Positions 32,850 through 43,413 of a stretch of DNA of 64,000 bases are shown in pieces. Where the stretch lies: the NCBI GenBank assembly GCA_023384105.1, contig JAHDXR010000014.1, positions 1 to 64,000 of the forward strand, in the 5' to 3' direction. Within the stretch, counting starts at the first letter, position 1. The number at the start of each line of letters is the position of its first letter. The position numbers were made by a program, and so were the translations under genes. Origin of the DNA: Hyphomonadaceae bacterium. Lineage in GTDB: Bacteria; Pseudomonadota; Alphaproteobacteria; Caulobacterales; Aquidulcibacteraceae. The notes under the pieces are model-generated. The model searched no databases and was not told the DNA's origin. It saw nothing but the letters and a program-made list of their open reading frames with translations.

Positions 32850-34064
32850 ATGGCGAGCGTGAAGAACGTCGAACTGATCTTTGACGACTGGCACTCGCTG
32901 TTGCTGGAGCGCTTCGCCCTGCAGCAGGGACTCATCCCGCAGGAGAACTGGCACGCACTCCCGGAAGTAGCCAGCGCCTACTCGAAATCATACGTCGGCG
33001 CGCGCATCAGAACGGTCCGCCGCCATTTCGAGACCTTTTGCAGCGTGGAAAGCCGGCGGAACGCTGTCGACACGCTGCTTTCGACCATGTGCCTGTTTCC
33101 GGACTGCCGCCTATCCAGGAAGTACTTCAAGTGGAGAAGCGATTGCACGTTTCTCCCGCTGGCGCCGGCGCCCAGCATCCGGGCGCCGCTCGTCAAAGAG
33201 AACTGGCGCGCCGCCGTCGAGGAAGCCAGGCAGATCGTCACCCACTCTTCTTTCGACAGCGCGCTGCGGACCTTCGAATTCACGCCGACTTACCTGTTCG
33301 CCAAGCACATGGACGCCGCTCAGCGCTGCGGCGACACGGATTGGGAGTATCAAAATCTGCAATTCGCGCACCGGATCGAGAGCATCCGCTCCTGGGCGAA
33401 ACGGCTGAAGTCCGATCTCATCGAACTCGTCTTTTCCTGCCTCACAAGCCCGCCAACAGAGCTGGAATACGGCGTCATCAGCGCATTCAGCGACTTCTCG
33501 CACACAATGGAGCTGAAGGCCGCTCATCGCATGCCCGTGCTCGACGCCCTTGAGCGCTTTTCCCAGCGCCTTGCCGAGCACGCCATAACGCTGGCGTACA
33601 GCCAGCTTCGTCATGGCCGCCCGGCGACAAGCACTACGCTCAACATCGCGCCGGCCGCGCACGACTACAAAGCTCTCGCGGACACGGTCGTCATGGTGCG
33701 CGCCAACTTTTCCGAGCACCTGAAGGTGTCGCCGGCGCCGCGCACCTTCGAGGAAGCGATCGAACTGAGCGCCCATCCCGCCGTCTCCCGGCTGGCGCAG
33801 CTCATAACGATCTGGTCCGAAAGCGCGTCAAACGCGGACTTCGATCTGGAAAAGAAGATCGCGGCGGACATCGAGAAGGCTGCGAGGGAGCTGCGGCTTC
33901 TGTCTCAAGTGCGGGCTGCGGCCGACTCGCATTTCGGCGTCTGGGTCAAGGCCATCGGCGCGCACATTCCCGTATTTTCGAGCATCCTCTCCGCCGCAGA
34001 GGTCGCGCTGTTCTACGTCAGCCGCGCAAAGACGACGCAGCATTGCTGGATTTCGACTGCTTAA
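32850..34064 (+). CDS. Unrecognised 404-residue protein
   Basis: Start at ATG 32850 with CGGAGGG directly upstream. No known domain was identified. The protein appears mostly helical, with charged-hydrophobic alternation and two cysteine-containing stretches, ending in a hydrophobic segment ([18 protein letters not shown]). Base composition is lower in GC and codon use less biased than in the flanking flagellar and dxs genes, suggesting acquisition. Its stop shares TTAA with the convergent dxs stop. Function unknown. Confidence 0.75.
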   Translation: MASVKNVELIFDDWHSLLLERFALQQGLIPQENWHALPEVASAYSKSYVGARIRTVRRHFETFCSVESRRNAVDTLLSTMCLFPDCRLSRKYFKWRSDCTFLPLAPAPSIRAPLVKENWRAAVEEARQIVTHSSFDSALRTFEFTPTYLFAKHMDAAQRCGDTDWEYQNLQFAHRIESIRSWAKRLKSDLIELVFSCLTSPPTELEYGVISAFSDFSHTMELKAAHRMPVLDALERFSQRLAEHAITLAYSQLRHGRPATSTTLNIAPAAHDYKALADTVVMVRANFSEHLKVSPAPRTFEEAIELSAHPAVSRLAQLITIWSESASNADFDLEKKIAADIEKAARELRLLSQVRAAADSHFGVWVKAIGAHIPVFSSILSAAEVALFYVSRAKTTQHCWISTA

Positions 34065-35965
34065 GCCCGCGCTTCGTTCACGCCCCGCCCTAGCGCCAGC
34101 AGGGCGGCGTTGGCGATGGCGTCGGCGTCCAGCCCGGCCTGCGCGTACATGGCTTCCGGCTTGTCCTGGTCCTGGAACAGGTCCGGCAGGGTGAGGGTGC
34201 GGATTTTTACGCCGCGGTCGAGCAGGCCGTCCTTGGCCATGAAGTGCAGCACGAAGGCGCCGAAGCCGCCTTGGGCGCCCTCTTCGATCGTCAGCAGCAC
34301 TTCGTGTTCGCGCGCGAGGCGGCGGATCAGGTCTTCGTCGAGGGGCTTGGCGAAGCGGGCGTCGGCGAGCGTGGCGGAGAGGCCCATGGCGGCGAGTTTA
34401 TCGGCGGCCTTGTGCGCTTCGCCCAGGCGGGCGCCGAAATTGAGCAGCGCCACGCTCGTCCCCTCGCGCACGATGCGGCCCTTGCCGACTTCGAGCGGGA
34501 CGCCTGCATCGGCGCCCAGCACCCCATCGGCGTCGCCGCGCGGATAGCGGAAGGCGCTCGGACAATCGTCGATGGCGGCGGCGGTGGCGACCATGCGCGA
34601 GAGTTCGGCGCCGTCGCTCGCGGCCATCAGCACCATGCCGGGCAGCGCGCCCATGAAGCCTATGTCGAACGAGCCGGCATGCGTCGCGCCGTCGGCGCCG
34701 ACGAGGCCGGCGCGGTCCATGGCGAAGCGCACGGGCAGCTTCTGGATGGCGACGTCGTGGACGACCTGGTCGTAGCCGCGCTGCAGGAAGGTGGAATAGA
34801 TGGCGCAGAACGGCTTCATGCCGTCGGCGGCGAGGCCGGCCGCGAACGTCACCGCGTGCTGCTCGGCGATGCCGACGTCATAGGTGCGCTCCGGGAATTG
34901 CGCGCCGAACAGATCGAGCCCGGTGCCCGAAGGCATCGCCGCGGTGATGGCGACGATCCTGTCGTCCTTCTGCGCCTCGCGGATCAGCGCCTGCGCGAAC
35001 ACCTTGGTGTAGCTGGGGGCCGGCCCGCCCTTGGCCTGCTCGCCGGTGACGACGTTGAACTTGCTGACGCCGTGATACTTGTCGGCGGCGTTCTCGGCCG
35101 GCGCGTAGCCCTTGCCCTTCTTGGTGACGACGTGGATCAGCACGGGCTTGTCGTCGTACTCGCGCGCGTTCTTGAGCACCGGCAGCAGCGTATCGAGGTC
35201 GTGGCCGTCGAACGGCCCGAGATAATGAAAGCCCAGTTCCTCGAAGAAGGTGCCGCCCGTGACCATGGTGCGGGCGTATTCCTCGGTCTTCTTGGCGATG
35301 TCGTGGATCGGCTGCGGCAGATGCTCGGCCACGGTCTTGGCCGCCTTGCGCAGGCGCCGGTAGGTCCGGGTGGCGGCGAGTCGCGCGAGATAGGAACTCA
35401 TGCCGCCGACCGGCGGCGCGATGCTCATATCGTTGTCGTTGAGGATGACGATGAGGCGCTTGGTGGTTTCGGCGGCGTTGTTCATCGCCTCATAGGCCAT
35501 GCCCGCCGACATCGAGCCGTCGCCGATCACGGCGATGACGCTGTTGTCCTCGCCGCGCTGATCGCGCGCGACGGCGAAGCCGAGCGCGGCGCTGATCGAA
35601 GTGGCGGCGTGGGCGGCGCCGAACGGATCGTAGTCGCTTTCGCTGCGTTTGGTGAAACCGGAGAGCCCTCCGCCCTGTCGCAAGGTGCGGATGCGCTCGC
35701 GCCGGCCGGTCAGAATCTTGTGCGGATAGGCCTGGTGGCCGACGTCCCAGATGACGACGTCGCGCGGGGTGTCGAACACGTAGTGCAGCGCCACCGTGAG
35801 TTCGACCACGCCGAGCCCCGCGCCCAGGTGCCCGCCGGTGACGGAGACGGCGCTGATGGTTTCGGCGCGCAATTCGTCCGCCAGCTGGCGGAGCTGGCTT
35901 GGCTCAAGCTTGCGGAGATCGGCGGGAACCTTGACCTGGTCGAGCAGCGGAGTTTGGGGCGCCAT
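34061..35965 (-). CDS. dxs: 1-deoxy-D-xylulose-5-phosphate synthase
   Basis: 634 residues. It condenses pyruvate and glyceraldehyde 3-phosphate in the first MEP-pathway step, using thiamine diphosphate. [21 protein letters not shown] is the TPP-binding motif, [17 protein letters not shown] the transketolase pyrimidine-binding core, and the N-terminal [18 protein letters not shown] the family opening. The ATG at 35965 with GAGG upstream is preferred to the longer frame. ispA, its pathway partner, is nearby. Confidence 0.96.
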   Translation of the reverse strand: MAPQTPLLDQVKVPADLRKLEPSQLRQLADELRAETISAVSVTGGHLGAGLGVVELTVALHYVFDTPRDVVIWDVGHQAYPHKILTGRRERIRTLRQGGGLSGFTKRSESDYDPFGAAHAATSISAALGFAVARDQRGEDNSVIAVIGDGSMSAGMAYEAMNNAAETTKRLIVILNDNDMSIAPPVGGMSSYLARLAATRTYRRLRKAAKTVAEHLPQPIHDIAKKTEEYARTMVTGGTFFEELGFHYLGPFDGHDLDTLLPVLKNAREYDDKPVLIHVVTKKGKGYAPAENAADKYHGVSKFNVVTGEQAKGGPAPSYTKVFAQALIREAQKDDRIVAITAAMPSGTGLDLFGAQFPERTYDVGIAEQHAVTFAAGLAADGMKPFCAIYSTFLQRGYDQVVHDVAIQKLPVRFAMDRAGLVGADGATHAGSFDIGFMGALPGMVLMAASDGAELSRMVATAAAIDDCPSAFRYPRGDADGVLGADAGVPLEVGKGRIVREGTSVALLNFGARLGEAHKAADKLAAMGLSATLADARFAKPLDEDLIRRLAREHEVLLTIEEGAQGGFGAFVLHFMAKDGLLDRGVKIRTLTLPDLFQDQDKPEAMYAQAGLDADAIANAALLALGRGVNEARA

Positions 35966-36146
35966 GGGGCCTCGGGTCGTTGACGTTTGGGGCAGGCTAG
36001 CCGCCTTCGTCCGCGAATGCGACGTCAAGAAGGCGCCAAGCCCAGGATTTATTGCGCAGATTCCGTGCGGCCCGTCGGCGCAGGTTGGAGGAAACCGCAA
36101 AGGCGGATAAATCGCTCCCTCAATCGGCGGAATTGGGGGTGCGGTC

Positions 36147-38255
36147 GTGCGTATTCATATCATGGCTTTGGCCGCGGCGGCGCTGGCGGCCTCCTGCGTG
36201 ACGCCGGACGAGCCAACAGGGACGGCGGCTCAACCGCAAGCCGAAGCGGCCGATCCCTACCTTTGGCTCGAAGAGGTCGAGGGCGAGCGGGCGCTGGCGT
36301 GGGTGGAGGCCGAGAACGCGCGCTCGCTGCCGGTGCTGGAGAACGACCCGCGCTATCCGGCGCTGCTGAACGCCGCGCTCGACGTGGCGCAGAGCCGCGA
36401 CCGGCTGGCGACGGGCCAGGTGCGCGGCGGCTATCTCTACAATTTCTGGCAGGACGAGACCCATGTGCGCGGCGTCTGGCGGCGCGCGCGGCTCGACGGG
36501 TATGCGGCCAACCGTCCGCAATGGGAGACCGTGCTCGACATCGACGCGCTGGCGCGCGCGGAGAATGCGAACTGGGTCTGGCAAGGCGCCGACTGCGATC
36601 CGTCTGGCGTGCGCTGCATGATCTCGCTCTCCAACGGCGGGCTCGACGCATCGACCGACCGCGAGTTCGACGTGAACGCCAGGCGCTTCGTCGAGGACGG
36701 CTTCGTCGTCCCGGAGGCGAAGTCCAACATCGGCTGGCTCGACCGCGACACGCTGCTGGTGGCGACGAACTGGGGCGAAGGCTCGCTGACCGAGTCGGGC
36801 TATCCGTTCGTGCTCAAGGCGTGGCGGCGCGGCGCGCCGCTGTCGAGCGCAACCGAGATCATGCGCGGCGAACCGCGCGACGTTTCCATTTCCGTCCTGA
36901 CGTTCGAGGACGAGAGCGGCGACCACATCGCCATCGCGGCCGAGGGCGAGACCTTCTTCGAAACGGTCTATTCGCTGATCACGCCCGAAGGGCCGGCGCG
37001 GATCACGCTGCCGCGCAAATCGTCGATCCGCCGCTTCTTCCATGACCGCCTGATCGTGACCCTGGAGGAAGACTGGACCGTCGGCGGACGCCTCTATCCG
37101 AGCGGCGCGCTGCTGGCGCTGCCGCTGGCGCAGGCGACGTCGGAGACGCCGGCCGTCGAAGTGATCTTCACGCCGAACGCGCGGCAATCGATCGAGGGCG
37201 TCGCCGCCACGCGCGAGGCGCTGCTGGTCTCCGGTTTCGACAACGTGCGCGGGCGGCTGCAGCGTTTCACCTTCGCCAACGGGGCGTGGCGCGGCGAGCA
37301 GGTGCGCCTGCCGCCGACCGGCGTGGTGTCGCTGGCGGGCGCCTCCACCGGCGACGCGCGCGCCTTCGCGGTGTTCGAGGATTTCCTGACGCCGCCGACG
37401 CTCTATGCGCTGAACGGCGCCGATGCGCGCGCCGTGCGTTCGCTGCCGGCGCAGTTCGACGCCTCGCCCTACGTGACGGAGCAGTTCGAAGCGGTCAGCG
37501 CCGACGGGACGCGCGTGCCCTATTTCGTGGTGCGCCGCCGCGACATGCCGCTCAGCGGCGAGAACCCGACGCTGCTCTACGCCTATGGCGGCTTCCAGCT
37601 TTCGCAGACGCCGAGCTACAACGCCTATATTGGCCGGCTCTGGCTCGATCAGGGCGGCGTGTACGTGCTGGCGAACATCCGCGGCGGCGGCGAGTTCGGC
37701 CCCGCCTGGCACGACGCCGGCCTGATGACCAACCGCCAGCGCATCTATGACGACTTCTACGCCGTCGAGCGCGACCTGGTGGAGCGGCGCATCACCAGCC
37801 CGCGCCGGCTCGGCATATCCGGACGCTCGAACGGCGGGCTGCTGATGGGCGTGATGCTCAACCAGCATCCGGAGATGGTGCGCGCCGCCGTCATCGGCTC
37901 GCCGCTGCTCGACATGCTGCGCTACGATCAGTTGCTTGCCGGCGCCTCGTGGGTGGGCGAGTACGGCTCGCCCTCGGTCCCCGAACAGCGCGCGTTCCTG
38001 GAAACCATCACGCCGTACCAGAACCTGCGCGCCCGCGACGACTTCCCGACCGTGTTCATCTACACGTCGACGAAGGACGACCGCGTGCATCCGGGCCATG
38101 CGCGCAAGTACGGCGCGCGCCTCGCCGAACTCGGCATTCCGTTCCTCTATTACGAGAACACCGACGGCGGCCACTCCGCCAACGCCAACCTGCGCGAAGC
38201 GGCGCGGCGGCGGACGCTGGAATACATGTACCTGACGCAGCGGCTGATCGACTGA
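36147..38255 (+). CDS. Prolyl-oligopeptidase family (S9) lipoprotein
   Basis: About 700 residues. A hydrophobic leader ends ALAASC, a lipobox-like site, so it is probably envelope-anchored. An N-terminal beta-propeller ([18 protein letters not shown] onward) is followed by an alpha/beta hydrolase domain with the serine in GRSNGG, aspartate in KDDRVHPGH and histidine in DGGHSA. It cleaves short peptides, typically after proline. Start is GTG 36147 or ATG 36162. Confidence 0.92.
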   Translation: MRIHIMALAAAALAASCVTPDEPTGTAAQPQAEAADPYLWLEEVEGERALAWVEAENARSLPVLENDPRYPALLNAALDVAQSRDRLATGQVRGGYLYNFWQDETHVRGVWRRARLDGYAANRPQWETVLDIDALARAENANWVWQGADCDPSGVRCMISLSNGGLDASTDREFDVNARRFVEDGFVVPEAKSNIGWLDRDTLLVATNWGEGSLTESGYPFVLKAWRRGAPLSSATEIMRGEPRDVSISVLTFEDESGDHIAIAAEGETFFETVYSLITPEGPARITLPRKSSIRRFFHDRLIVTLEEDWTVGGRLYPSGALLALPLAQATSETPAVEVIFTPNARQSIEGVAATREALLVSGFDNVRGRLQRFTFANGAWRGEQVRLPPTGVVSLAGASTGDARAFAVFEDFLTPPTLYALNGADARAVRSLPAQFDASPYVTEQFEAVSADGTRVPYFVVRRRDMPLSGENPTLLYAYGGFQLSQTPSYNAYIGRLWLDQGGVYVLANIRGGGEFGPAWHDAGLMTNRQRIYDDFYAVERDLVERRITSPRRLGISGRSNGGLLMGVMLNQHPEMVRAAVIGSPLLDMLRYDQLLAGASWVGEYGSPSVPEQRAFLETITPYQNLRARDDFPTVFIYTSTKDDRVHPGHARKYGARLAELGIPFLYYENTDGGHSANANLREAARRRTLEYMYLTQRLID

Positions 38256-38275
38256 GCGGGCGGCTTCGTTTTAAG

Positions 38276-38287
38276 GGACCGCGGTCC
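38276..38287. terminator. Palindrome between convergent genes
   Basis: GGACCGCGGTCC, a perfect 12-bp palindrome, lies in the 33-bp gap between the S9 peptidase and the PHA-system gene. It could serve as a weak shared terminator; no loop or long T-run is present. Confidence 0.35.
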
Positions 38288-38288
38288 G

Positions 38289-38603
38289 TTATTTCTTTTC
38301 GATCAGCAGGCGGCCCTGCTGGCGCAGCTGGCCGGCGACCTTGCCGGCGAAGGCGCCGAGCAGGCCCGGCAGCAGGACTTCGATCTGCAGATCGGTGTCG
38401 GTGACGTCGATCCTGCCGGTGACGGTCTGGCCGAACGCCTCGGCGTTGAAGCCGAGACGATCCTGCGCCCAGGCGTGCCGGATGGCGCCGAGACCGACAC
38501 CGCCGAGCTGCGCCTTGAACTGATCGAGGCTCGCATCGACGCGCCGGCGCGCCTCGTCGCGGCCGAGCTGATGCGGAATGGTGACGGTGACCGGTCTTGC
38601 CAT
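38289..38603 (-). CDS. Polyhydroxyalkanoic-acid-system family protein
   Basis: 104 residues. The pattern VTVTIPHQLGRDEARRRVD, a central FNAEAFGQTVTGRIDVTDTD, and EVLLPGLLGAFAGKV match small PHA-granule-associated (PHA_gran_rgn) proteins. The ATG at 38603 starts the conserved part. Function is not defined beyond association with the family. Confidence 0.78.
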   Translation of the reverse strand: MARPVTVTIPHQLGRDEARRRVDASLDQFKAQLGGVGLGAIRHAWAQDRLGFNAEAFGQTVTGRIDVTDTDLQIEVLLPGLLGAFAGKVAGQLRQQGRLLIEKK

Positions 38604-38657
38604 GGCGAGCCAACGTGTGAGCGGCGCGGCGGTTGCGCAAGTCCAAAGCGCCGCGCC

Positions 38658-38760
38658 TATGGAGCGCCAGCGTCCCGCCGGCATGCGCCCTATCGAACAA
38701 ATACCGGCGCTTGTCGGCAGCGGTTGCGCCGCGCCGGCGAGAGCGCCGGCGCTCCGTGGG
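38658..38760. repeat. Palindromic intergenic repeat, copy D (diverged)
   Basis: Left arm GGAGCGCCAGCGTCCCGCCGG (38661-38681), right arm CGCCGGCGCTCC near 38744-38755. Arms are less well matched than in copies A-C. It lies directly beyond the ispA stop codon at 38769. Confidence 0.65.
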
Positions 38761-38768
38761 CGCTGCGC

Positions 38769-39656
38769 TTAGTGGCGGCGCGTGACGATGAAGTCGACAG
38801 CTTCCAGCAGCACCTGCGCGCGCGGGCCGAAGATCGAGAGATGGCGCTTGGCCTGATCGGCCAGCATGCGCACGCGTTCACGCGTCGCGTCGGCGCCCAT
38901 CACGGTGACGAAGTTGACCTTGCCCCGCGCCTTGTCCTTGCCGACCGCCTTGCCGGTGTCGCGCACCACGCCTTCGGCGTCGAGCAGATCGTCGACCATC
39001 TGGAAGGCGAGGCCGATATCGTGCGCGTAGCGCGTCAGCGCCGTCTTCTCAGCATCGGAGGCGCAGCCGATCAGCGCGCCGGCGTCGACGGCGAAATTGA
39101 TCAGCGCGCCGGTCTTCAGCCGGTTCATGCGGGTGACGGCGATGAGATCGCTGCCGATGTCGTCGCCGGCCATGTCGGCCGCCTGCCCCGCCACCATGCC
39201 GAGCGCGCCGGACGCTTTCGCCAGGCCGGCGATCAGCTTGCAGCGCATCTGCGGATCGTGATGGGTCGCGGGCTCGGCCATCACTTCGAACGCGAACGTC
39301 AAAAACGCATCGCCGGCGAGCAGCGCAGTGGCTTCGTCGAAGGCGCGGTGCAGCGTCGGGCGGCCGCGGCGGAGGTCGTCGTCGTCCATGCAGGGCAGAT
39401 CGTCATGGATCAGCGAGTAGGTGTGCACGCACTCGATGGCGACGGCCGCGCGCATCAGGCTGGCTTCATCGGCGTCGAAGATGCGGCCGGCTTCGAGCGT
39501 GAAGAACGGGCGCAGACGCTTGCCCCCGGCAAGGGCGGCGTAACGCATCGCTTCGATCAGACGCGCCTCCGGCCCCTGCGGCTTGGGCAGAAGCGCATCA
39601 AGCGCCGTGTTGATCCGGTCGGCTGTTTCCTTGAGGCGGGCGTCGAGCTTGGACAT
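38769..39656 (-). CDS. ispA: Polyprenyl synthetase (farnesyl/geranyl diphosphate synthase)
   Basis: 295 residues. The first aspartate-rich motif DDLPCMDDDDLRRGRP near residue 85 and the second, FQMVDDLLD, near residue 220 are complete. The two-residue insert in the first motif is the bacterial FPP-synthase type. It joins IPP with allylic diphosphates, downstream of Dxs in the MEP pathway. The ATG at 39656 is the conserved start. Confidence 0.93.
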   Translation of the reverse strand: MSKLDARLKETADRINTALDALLPKPQGPEARLIEAMRYAALAGGKRLRPFFTLEAGRIFDADEASLMRAAVAIECVHTYSLIHDDLPCMDDDDLRRGRPTLHRAFDEATALLAGDAFLTFAFEVMAEPATHHDPQMRCKLIAGLAKASGALGMVAGQAADMAGDDIGSDLIAVTRMNRLKTGALINFAVDAGALIGCASDAEKTALTRYAHDIGLAFQMVDDLLDAEGVVRDTGKAVGKDKARGKVNFVTVMGADATRERVRMLADQAKRHLSIFGPRAQVLLEAVDFIVTRRH

Positions 39657-39866
39657 GGGCGCCGGGGTTAGCAGAGACCGCCGCCGGTGCAAGCACCCAG
39701 GGCCCCGCCCCTCCAGGGAGAATGGCTTGGCGCTGGGGCGCGGGCTTTCCAACAGCTGTGGTTCCGGGGCATCATAGCCCCGCACGGGGCTAGGGACCGG
39801 CGCGCGCGGCCGCTGACGCAGCTGCGGGAAGCCGGGCCTTGGGGTTGATTAAGTGAGGAATTTTAC

Positions 39867-40961
39867 ATGGCAACGGTGGTGGTCATTCACGCCGCGGACG
39901 ACACCCTGCCGGCGCGGGCGCTGGCGGAGAAGGTGCGTCAGACCAAGGTCGACGTCGTGCTCGAAAAAACCGGCGACGACCTGCACGACGCCCTGAAGTC
40001 CGCCACGGTCGCCATCGCGCTCTGGTCGCCGCGCTCGAACGCCGCGGCGGAGCTGGCCGAACACGCCGCCTTCGCTAAGAGCTCCAGCACGCTGATCCAC
40101 GCCACCATGCAGAGCGCAGCCCCGCCGGAACAGTTCCGCGGCGAGCCGGCCGTGAACCTCACCGGCTGGCGCGGCGAAGACGATTTCCCGGCCTGGCGCG
40201 AACTGGCCAAGCTGGTCACCGACAAGGCCGGGCTGGCGCCGCTGGCGCCGCCTGCGCCGAAGCCGCCGTCGGGCTTTTTCCAGCCGGGCGCGGTGGCCGC
40301 TTCGCCCGAGGCGCAGCGGCCGCAGACGCGGCTGACGCCCCAGCCGTCCCGTCAGCCGCCGCCGCGCCCTCAAGCTGCGGCGCCGCAACGCGCGACGCCG
40401 CAGCCGTCGCGGCCCGCGGTGGCGGAGCCTGAGAAGGAAAAGAAGGGCGGCGGCATGATGCTGATCGCCATCATCGCCGTTGTCGTGCTCGCCCTCGGCG
40501 GCGGCGCCTTCTGGTTCGTGACGCAGCAGGCCGGGCAGTCGGCCGCCTACGAAGACGTCGATCCCAACAGCGCCGATTCGCTGCGCGAATTCCTCGCCGG
40601 CGATCCCTCGCCCGCCGACCGCGAACGCGCCCAAGCCGATCTCGCCGCGCTCGAACAGAACATGCTCGACGCCGCGCGCGAAGCCAACACGATCGACGCG
40701 TACGAAGCGTTCCTGCGCGCGTTTCCGAACAGTTCGGAGGCGATCTACGCGCAGGGCCAGATCCAGCAGCTGCGCCTGCAGGAAGGCGGCGCGCCGCCCG
40801 CGGCCGCGCCGGAAGCGCCGCCGGTCATAGAGACGATCCCCGCCGAAACGCCGCCGGCGCCAACGCCCGCGCCCGCCGACAGCGGCCCCACGCAGCTGAC
40901 GCCGCCGCCGGTGGAAGAACCGGAAACCGAAGAGCCGCCCAGCGCGCCGCCGGAGAACTGA
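39867..40961 (+). CDS. TIR-like domain membrane protein
   Basis: 364 residues. An N-terminal ~125-residue domain (VVVIHAADDTLPARALAEKV...) resembles TIR_2-type TIR folds. It is followed by a Pro/Gln/Ala-rich linker, one transmembrane helix (MMLIAIIAVVVLALGGGAFW near residue 200) and a domain with YEAFLRAFPNSSEAIYAQ, a motif found attached to caspase-like or TIR proteins, then a Pro/Glu-rich tail. GAGGAA precedes the ATG. Whether it is an NAD-cleaving enzyme or a scaffold cannot be decided from sequence; the catalytic glutamate is not obvious. Confidence 0.68.
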   Translation: MATVVVIHAADDTLPARALAEKVRQTKVDVVLEKTGDDLHDALKSATVAIALWSPRSNAAAELAEHAAFAKSSSTLIHATMQSAAPPEQFRGEPAVNLTGWRGEDDFPAWRELAKLVTDKAGLAPLAPPAPKPPSGFFQPGAVAASPEAQRPQTRLTPQPSRQPPPRPQAAAPQRATPQPSRPAVAEPEKEKKGGGMMLIAIIAVVVLALGGGAFWFVTQQAGQSAAYEDVDPNSADSLREFLAGDPSPADRERAQADLAALEQNMLDAAREANTIDAYEAFLRAFPNSSEAIYAQGQIQQLRLQEGGAPPAAAPEAPPVIETIPAETPPAPTPAPADSGPTQLTPPPVEEPETEEPPSAPPEN

Positions 40962-40972
40962 CCGCAGACCCT

Positions 40973-41055
40973 TGGACCGCCGGCGTCTTCGCCGGCGAAC
41001 CACGTTTCAATCTGAACGGACAGCGCAAGCTGAACGCTGTGCGCCGGCGGTCCTA
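40973..41055. repeat. Palindromic intergenic repeat, copy F
   Basis: TTGGACCGCCGGCGTC on the left and GCGCCGGCGGTCC on the right enclose about 50 bp. It occupies the gap between the convergent TIR-like and csaA genes. Confidence 0.65.
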
Positions 41056-41066
41056 GAAGAGCGGCG

Positions 41067-41435
41067 TCAGTAAAGCCGCCCGCCCGTCAGCGCCGGGCGA
41101 TCGACGTTCAGCAGCACGACATTGCCGTTGCGGTCCGGAAAGCCGAGGCACAGCACTTCCGACATGAACTTGCCAATCTGCTTCGGCTCGAAGTTCACCA
41201 CGGCGGCGACGCGCCGGCCGAGCAGCTCGCCGATGTCGTAGTTCTGCGTCACCTGGGCGCTCGACTTCTTGACGCCCAGCGGATCGCCGAAATCGATCCA
41301 GAGCTGGTAGGCGGCCTTCTTGGCTTCCTCGAACACCTTCACGTCCACGATGGTGCCGAGGCGGATGTCCACCTTCAGGAAGTCCTCGAACGTGATGATC
41401 GGCTGGCGCGCATTGTTTTGCGGATCGTCGGCCAT
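41067..41435 (-). CDS. csaA: CsaA-type tRNA-binding protein
   Basis: 122 residues, a single OB-fold tRNA-binding domain: FLKVDIRLGTIVDVKVFEEAKK, then FGDPLGVKKSSAQVTQNY, then EVLCLGFPDRNGNVVLL. CsaA binds tRNA and has been linked to export chaperoning. Last gene of a minus-strand series HDAC, phosphatase, xseB, csaA. Confidence 0.9.
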   Translation of the reverse strand: MADDPQNNARQPIITFEDFLKVDIRLGTIVDVKVFEEAKKAAYQLWIDFGDPLGVKKSSAQVTQNYDIGELLGRRVAAVVNFEPKQIGKFMSEVLCLGFPDRNGNVVLLNVDRPALTGGRLY

Positions 41436-41451
41436 TGGCGTTTCTCTTCCC

Positions 41452-41697
41452 CTATTGCCCGAGCTTCGCGGGCTCTGTGCGCGGGCCGTCCGGACCCATC
41501 ACGATTTGATCGACTTCGAGCTGCGCGTCCTTGAGCTGGCTTTCGCAGCGCGCTTTCAGCGCCGCCCCGCGCTTGTAGATGCGAATCGAATCCGCGAGCG
41601 GCACGTCGCCCCGCTCCAGGTGCGAGACGATTTTTTCCAGTTCAGCCAAGGACTCCTCGAAGGAGAGCTGGGACGGATCGCGGGGTTCGGCGCTCAT
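41452..41697 (-). CDS. xseB: Exodeoxyribonuclease VII small subunit
   Basis: 81 residues. LSFEESLAELEKIVSHLERGD followed by PLADSIRIYKRGAALKARCE is the XseB signature. It pairs with XseA, which is not in the window. The ATG at 41697 begins the family N-terminus. Confidence 0.94.
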   Translation of the reverse strand: MSAEPRDPSQLSFEESLAELEKIVSHLERGDVPLADSIRIYKRGAALKARCESQLKDAQLEVDQIVMGPDGPRTEPAKLGQ

Positions 41698-41752
41698 GGG
41701 TGCAAAGTATGAAGACGCGGCCACGAAGGGAATAGGCCTTGGCTCGCGATCC

Positions 41753-42370
41753 TCACCTCACTTTCTCGTAGCGGCGGTAGCTCCAATAGCGGTCGCCCCC
41801 GTCCTCGACCTCGCGCCAGCCCTGGGCGCGCAGCACCGGGCGCATCATCCGGTTGAACCAGCCGTGGGCGCACAGGAGCACGTTCTGGCCGCGCAGCGCC
41901 TGGGCGGTCAGCGTCGCGACCGCCGCCTCGGCGCGGAGTTCGGCCTCCGCCCGGCTCTCGCCGTCGCCATGGAACCCGAGCCACCAGGCCACGCGCGCCC
42001 AGACCCCCCAGGCTCCGGGCCGATGCCGGCCCCAGAGCGGCGGCGGCGGCAGCGGCGCCTCCACGAAAACCGGATCGGTGACGATTTCGCGCCCGCCGGC
42101 CACCATTTCGGCGGTGTGGATCGCCCGCTGCAGAGTCGAGGCGTAGATCACGTCGCTCCTGGCGGCGTGTTCGACCAGCTTTTCGGGGGGGCGTTCGTCG
42201 GGGTGCAGGCCGGCGAGGTCGTAGCTCGCCCACCACTCGCGGTAGCCGCTGCGGTCGATACGCACACTTCTATCGGCGTGCGGCTGGCCGTGCCGGGCGA
42301 TGACAATCGTGCCAACGCGCGCGGCGGAACGGCGATCCAGCGTCTCGGCGGGCGCCATGGTCGTCGTCAT
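41753..42370 (-). CDS. Histidine phosphatase family protein
   Basis: About 205 residues. The RHG motif IVIARHGQPHAD near residue 20, the acidic residue after YASTLQRAIHTAE, and the second histidine in LLCAHGWFNR mark the phosphoglycerate-mutase-like fold. Substrate unknown. GAAGGG precedes the ATG at 42370. Confidence 0.86.
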   Translation of the reverse strand: MTTTMAPAETLDRRSAARVGTIVIARHGQPHADRSVRIDRSGYREWWASYDLAGLHPDERPPEKLVEHAARSDVIYASTLQRAIHTAEMVAGGREIVTDPVFVEAPLPPPPLWGRHRPGAWGVWARVAWWLGFHGDGESRAEAELRAEAAVATLTAQALRGQNVLLCAHGWFNRMMRPVLRAQGWREVEDGGDRYWSYRRYEKVR

Positions 42371-42413
42371 TCTGACCCTTCGCGCTTTTGACGCCCCCTC
42401 CCCGTGAGCGGGT

Positions 42414-43334
42414 CTAATCGCGCTGGAGCGCCGCCAGGTAAGCCGCAGCGGATCCGGCAAGCGCGGCCAAGTCGTACCCGCCCTCCAGAGTCGAGACAAG
42501 CTTGCCGCCACAGTGCCTTAGCGCCATGGCGCGCAGCTCCCGCGCCGCCCAGGCGAAATCCTCGGCCTCAAGCTCCATCTGCGCGAGCGGATCGGCGGCG
42601 TGAGCGTCGAATCCGGCCGAGACCAGGATCAATTCGGGAGCGAACGCGTCAAGCGCCGGAAGGATGCGCGTCTCCATCGCGCGCCGCCACGCGCCGCCGC
42701 CGGCGCCCGCGGGCAACGGCGCGTTGACGACGTTGCCGGCGATCCCGGTTTCACTGGCGGCGCCGGTGCCGGGATAGAGCGGCGACTGGTGCGTCGACGC
42801 GAAAAAAAGACGCGGCTCCCGTTCGGCGATCGTCTGGGTGCCGTTGCCGTGATGCACGTCGAAATCGACCACCGCGACCTTGCCGAGACCGTGCGCCTCC
42901 AAGGCGTGCATCGCCGCGATGGCGACGTTGTTGAAGATGCAGAACCCCATCGGCGTCATCGGCTCGGCGTGGTGGCCCGGCGGACGCACGGCGCAGAACG
43001 CCATCGCATCCTCGCCCGCCATCACCGCGTCGACGGCGGCCACGCACGCGCCGGCGGCGCGGTAGGCGGCTTCGCGCGAGCCGGCGGAAATGTAGGTGTC
43101 CGGATCGAGCCGCACGCGCTTCTCGCGCGCTTCGGCGAAGGCCGGTTCGAGCGCGTCGATGTAGCGGGCCGGGTGCACGCGCGCGATCGCGTCCCGCTCG
43201 GCATACGGCGCCTCGCGCCGATCCAGGCCGAAGCGCTCCAGCGCATCGAGCACGGCCTTGAGCCGGCCCGCGTGCTCGGCGTGACCGGGCGGCGGTTCAT
43301 GCGTCAGCATGGAGGGATGCGTGTAGAGCAGCAT
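42414..43334 (-). CDS. Histone deacetylase-family (acetylpolyamine/acetoin-type) hydrolase
   Basis: 306 residues. RPPGHHAEPMTPMGFCIFNN and VAVVDFDVHHGNGTQ carry the catalytic histidines and zinc-binding aspartate/histidine; VSAGFDAHAADPL provides the second zinc aspartate. In bacteria these remove acetyl groups from small amines or proteins. The ATG at 43334 begins the conserved part. Confidence 0.9.
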   Translation of the reverse strand: MLLYTHPSMLTHEPPPGHAEHAGRLKAVLDALERFGLDRREAPYAERDAIARVHPARYIDALEPAFAEAREKRVRLDPDTYISAGSREAAYRAAGACVAAVDAVMAGEDAMAFCAVRPPGHHAEPMTPMGFCIFNNVAIAAMHALEAHGLGKVAVVDFDVHHGNGTQTIAEREPRLFFASTHQSPLYPGTGAASETGIAGNVVNAPLPAGAGGGAWRRAMETRILPALDAFAPELILVSAGFDAHAADPLAQMELEAEDFAWAARELRAMALRHCGGKLVSTLEGGYDLAALAGSAAAYLAALQRD

Positions 43335-43413
43335 GCGCGAGATGTAGCGCGCCCGCGCCGGCCCCGCCACTTGGAGAGCCGGCGCGCGCAGAGCGCGCGC
43401 CGGCCGGGACGGC

